Shown here piece by piece: positions 11,408 through 13,411 of a stretch of DNA of 13,411 bases. A program made the position numbers and the translations under genes. The stretch comes from Acetobacteraceae bacterium (lineage in GTDB: Bacteria > Pseudomonadota > Alphaproteobacteria > Acetobacterales > Acetobacteraceae): positions 1 to 13,411 of the forward strand of contig DAHWBL010000146.1 in assembly GCA_027323595.1 (NCBI GenBank), read 5' to 3'. The notes under the pieces are model-generated. The model saw only the letters and a list, made by a program, of their open reading frames with translations, did no database searches and was not told the origin of the DNA. Within the stretch, counting starts at the first letter, position 1; each line of letters opens with the position of its first letter.

Positions 11408-12610
11408 CTATTTCGCCTTGCACTCCGCGTCGTAGGCGTTGGCGTAGTCGTGCAGCACCATCTCGCCCAGCCGCATGACCGGCTGGCCATCGGCGCCCTT
11501 TTCGACGCGGGCGATGTAGTAGTTCTCGATCGGGAAATGGTCGCGGGCAAAGGCGAAATCGCCGCGCACCGAGGCGAAATCCGCCCGCGCGACGGCATCG
11601 CGCAGGCCGGCGCGGTTGGCGACGTCGCCATGCACGGCGCGGATCGCGCCATCGAGCAGCAGGCCGGCGTCGTAGGACTGGGCGCTGTATTCGGTGGGCT
11701 CGTCGCCGAATTTTGCGCGCCAGGCGGCGACGAAGGCGCGGTTGGCCGCAGTGTCGAGGTCCGCGCCCCAGAAGGTGGTGAACAACTGGCCGACCGCGGC
11801 GGCGCCGACCGCGCGCAGGGTGGTGCCGTCGATGGTGTGGGCGGTGTAAAGCGGCAGCGTGGCGCCAAGGCCGGACTGGGCGAATTGCTTGATGAACTGG
11901 ATGCCCAGCCCGCCTGGATAGAAGGCGAACAGCGCGTCCGGACGGGCGGCGCGGACCTCGGCGAATTCGGCGGCGAAATCGAGCTGTTTCATCTCGGTCA
12001 GTTTCTCGCCGACGATCGTGCCGTGATAGGTGCGGCGAAAGCCGGTCATCACGTCGCGCCCGGCGGTGTAGTTCGGCGCCAGCATATAGACGCGGCCCAC
12101 GCCCTTTGATTGCAGCCAGGCGCCAGCGGCCTCGGCATAGGTGTCAGACTGCCAGGAGGTGTTGAAGAACCAGGGCGAGCAGCCCTTGCCGGCGAGCAGC
12201 GAGGGGCCGCCATTGGCGCTGATCAGCAGCGTGCCCGCGCTGGTCACCGGGGCGGCGATGGCGAGCAATATGTTGGAAAAGCCGCCGGCGACGATCACGT
12301 CCACCTTGTCCGACAGCATGAATTTCTCGGCGATCTGGCGGGCGATGTCGGGCTTGTCCTGGTCGTCCTCCACCAGCAGGCGGGTGGGCAGTCCGCCGAG
12401 CCGGCCGCCTTGCTGGTCGATGGCGAGTTGCAGCCCGTCGCGGGTTTTCTGCCCGGTGACGCCGCCCGCGCCGGTCATGGTGGCGATGAAGCCGATGGTG
12501 AACGGGCGCGGCTCCTGCGCTTCGGCGGGCAGGGAGGCGGCCAGGGAGGCGGGCAGCGGGGCGGCAAGGGCCAGCAGGCAGGCGAGCGCGCGCGCGTGAA
12601 TTTTCGGCAT
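11408..12610 (-). CDS. ABC transporter solute-binding protein, Leu/Ile/Val (HAAT) family
   Basis: A 400-residue periplasmic binding protein. Residues 1-31 are a signal peptide with cleavage likely after PAEA. The mature start 'RPFTIGFIATMTGAGGVTGQKTRDGLQLAIDQQGG' is the standard Peripla_BP_6 opening. It continues with 'TRLLVEDDQDKPDIARQIAEKFMLSDKVDVIVAGGFSN' and 'VGRVYMLAPNYTAGRDVMTGFRRTY'. Members bind branched amino acids, amides, urea or aromatic acids; the pattern here is close to aromatic-acid-type binders, but I cannot fix the ligand. The ATG at 12610 has a G-rich ribosome binding site 5 nt upstream. No permease or ATPase gene is adjacent, so it is either an orphan that works with a transporter elsewhere or was separated from its operon. 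It converges with the cytochrome-porin gene and shares its terminator region. Confidence 0.9.
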   Translation of the reverse strand: MPKIHARALACLLALAAPLPASLAASLPAEAQEPRPFTIGFIATMTGAGGVTGQKTRDGLQLAIDQQGGRLGGLPTRLLVEDDQDKPDIARQIAEKFMLSDKVDVIVAGGFSNILLAIAAPVTSAGTLLISANGGPSLLAGKGCSPWFFNTSWQSDTYAEAAGAWLQSKGVGRVYMLAPNYTAGRDVMTGFRRTYHGTIVGEKLTEMKQLDFAAEFAEVRAARPDALFAFYPGGLGIQFIKQFAQSGLGATLPLYTAHTIDGTTLRAVGAAAVGQLFTTFWGADLDTAANRAFVAAWRAKFGDEPTEYSAQSYDAGLLLDGAIRAVHGDVANRAGLRDAVARADFASVRGDFAFARDHFPIENYYIARVEKGADGQPVMRLGEMVLHDYANAYDAECKAK

Positions 12611-12652
12611 CTGTTGTCCCCCCCGGCCGGCCCGCTGGTGGGCCTTGCGGCC

Positions 12653-12680
12653 AGGGTAGTGCGGATTGGCGTTGCGTCAA
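12653..12680 (-). promoter_or_regulatory. Candidate promoter of the solute-binding-protein gene
   Basis: On the minus strand TTGACG (12675-12680) and TACCCT (12653-12658) are 16 nt apart, which places a start about 35 nt before the ATG. The -35 box is part of a direct repeat: GTCAAAC on the plus strand at 12676-12682 and again at 12688-12694, 12 bp apart. This may be a second -35 or an operator. Confidence 0.35.
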
Positions 12681-12705
12681 ACGTGCAGTCAAACCGGCGG
12701 GCCGG

Positions 12706-12732
12706 CGGCAAAAAACCGGTGGGATTTTGCCG
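12706..12732 (+). repeat. Inverted repeat upstream of the FMN reductase
   Basis: CGGCAAAA (12706-12713) pairs with TTTTGCCG (12725-12732) around an 11-nt loop in the 180 bp region between the two divergent genes. It could be an operator or a transcript hairpin. It is not followed by a T-run, and it stands 58 nt before the reductase start. Confidence 0.45.
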
Positions 12733-12790
12733 GCCGTGGTGCTGATGTCGGCGCCCGCGCGGGTTTAGCGCGTATTGGAAAGGATATTTG

Positions 12791-13354
12791 ATGGCACAGA
12801 TGGAGCGCTCGTTGCGGCTGGTCAGCCTGCTGGGCAGCGTTCGGCGCGGCTCGTTCAACGGCGCCATCGCGCGCGCCCTGCCCGAGCTGGCGCCCCAGGG
12901 CGTGACGATCACCCCGCTCGGGCCGGTGGGGGAGCTGCCGCATTACGACGCGGACCTGGAGGCGGTGGGGTTTCCGCCCGCGGTGCTGGCGATGGGTGCG
13001 GCGATCGGCGCGGCCGATGGCGTGATCATCGTCTCGCCGGAATACAACTACTCGGTGCCAGGCGTGCTGAAGAACGCGATCGACTGGCTGTCGCGCCTGC
13101 CCGACAAGCCGTTCGGTGGCAAGGCGGTGGCGATCCAGTCCGGCTCGCCGGGGCTGCTGGGCGGGGCGCGGGCGCAGTATCACCTGCGCCAGAGCCTGGT
13201 GTTTCTGGATGCGCGGGTGCTGAACAAGCCCGAGGTGATGGTGGGGCAAATCGCCGGCAAGCTGGATGCGGCGACCGGCGCGCTGACCGATCAGGCGACG
13301 CGGAATTTCATCGCCGGCCAGTTAGTGGCGTTCGCGGCGTTCGTGCGGGGGTAG
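12791..13354 (+). CDS. NADPH-dependent FMN reductase family protein
   Basis: A 187-residue flavodoxin-fold oxidoreductase (PF03358). The phosphate-binding loop of FMN is 'LLGSVRRGSFN' (residues 13-23). The flavin-ring loop is 'SPEYNYSVPGVLKNAIDWL' (82-100). 'GSPGLLGGARAQYHLRQSL' (118 onward) is the third conserved block, seen in the ChrR/YieF and azoreductase group of quinone or chromate reductases. It is cytoplasmic. The ATG at 12791 is preceded by AAGGA with 6-7 nt spacing; the TTG one codon earlier is unlikely to be the start. Family members reduce FMN, quinones, azo dyes or chromate with NAD(P)H. It could supply reduced flavin to the luciferase-like monooxygenase at 1053-2222, but it is distant and separately transcribed, so quinone or stress reduction is equally likely. 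Confidence 0.92.
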   Translation: MAQMERSLRLVSLLGSVRRGSFNGAIARALPELAPQGVTITPLGPVGELPHYDADLEAVGFPPAVLAMGAAIGAADGVIIVSPEYNYSVPGVLKNAIDWLSRLPDKPFGGKAVAIQSGSPGLLGGARAQYHLRQSLVFLDARVLNKPEVMVGQIAGKLDAATGALTDQATRNFIAGQLVAFAAFVRG

Positions 13355-13355
13355 A

Positions 13356-13387
13356 GCGGGCGCGGGTGAGGGCCGGCCCCCGCCCGC
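13356..13387. terminator. GC-rich hairpin after the FMN reductase
   Basis: GCGGGC (13356-13361) and GCCCGC (13382-13387) form a stem that continues inward with one mismatch. It begins 2 nt after the reductase stop. No T-run follows, so this is a weak terminator candidate. It may lie between convergent genes. Confidence 0.4.
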
Positions 13388-13397
13388 GCCGCGCCGG

Positions 13398-13411
13398 TCA
13401 GATTTTGAAGC
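13398..13411 (-). CDS. Possible 3' end of a minus-strand gene (partial)
   Basis: Reading the minus strand from the window edge, one frame gives Phe-Lys-Ile then TGA (13398-13400). A stop just before a GC-rich hairpin, with the convergent reductase ending 43 bp away, would fit a gene entering from the right. Four codons are too few for any identity, and the reading could be chance. Confidence 0.25.

Noticed and set aside
11402..12109. 235-codon plus-strand open frame opposite the solute-binding protein
   Set aside because: Antisense shadow; the minus strand has a full binding-protein sequence with a signal peptide.

Overview
This is a GC-rich bacterial window, densely coded on both strands. 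Codon composition, the UbiD/LLM/MFS catabolic gene set and the cytochrome genes suggest an alphaproteobacterium, possibly Acetobacteraceae (Rhodopila/Acidiphilium-like). That placement is inferred from gene content and is not proven. I see no rRNA, tRNA, CRISPR array, insertion sequence or phage gene. Most long ORFs opposite the real genes are GC-driven shadows.

Layout. (1) 1-946, minus strand: the N-terminus of a secreted SphA/phenol-meta-pathway-type outer-membrane protein that runs off the left edge, preceded by an IspZ/YciB-like membrane protein. (2) 1053-7175: a probable catabolic locus. On the minus strand it reads DapA-family lyase, then MFS transporter, alpha/beta hydrolase and LLM flavin monooxygenase. 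The last three genes are tightly packed (17 and 2 nt gaps). A UbiD-family prFMN decarboxylase is divergent from the lyase, with candidate promoters in the 116 bp between them. A sensible reading is uptake of an aromatic or heteroaromatic carboxylate, followed by decarboxylation, flavin-dependent oxygenation, hydrolysis and aldol/hydratase chemistry. The substrate cannot be read from the sequence. (3) 7188-8387: a glycosyltransferase resembling the PEP-CTERM/exosortase-associated family. (4) 8362-9233, minus strand: a two-gene unit of a GspG-type pseudopilin and a small lytic transglycosylase, joined by an ATGA overlap. The transglycosylase tail overlaps the glycosyltransferase tail head-on by 26 bp. 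(5) 9497-11345: a small periplasmic class I cytochrome c, a strong intercistronic hairpin, then a fused monoheme cytochrome/outer-membrane beta-barrel resembling Cyc2. The unit ends at a clear Rho-independent terminator. (6) 11408-12610, minus strand: an orphan branched-chain-amino-acid/aromatic-type ABC solute-binding protein. (7) 12791-13354: an NADPH-dependent FMN reductase. The last 57 bases may hold the tail of a further minus-strand gene.

The most interesting item is the cytochrome c plus cytochrome-porin pair. It has the architecture of an outer-membrane electron-uptake conduit (Cyc2 type) with its own periplasmic electron carrier. The second is the UbiD/LLM/hydrolase/DapA-like cluster, whose DapA-like member keeps the Schiff-base lysine but has lost the usual pyruvate-binding GTTGE motif.
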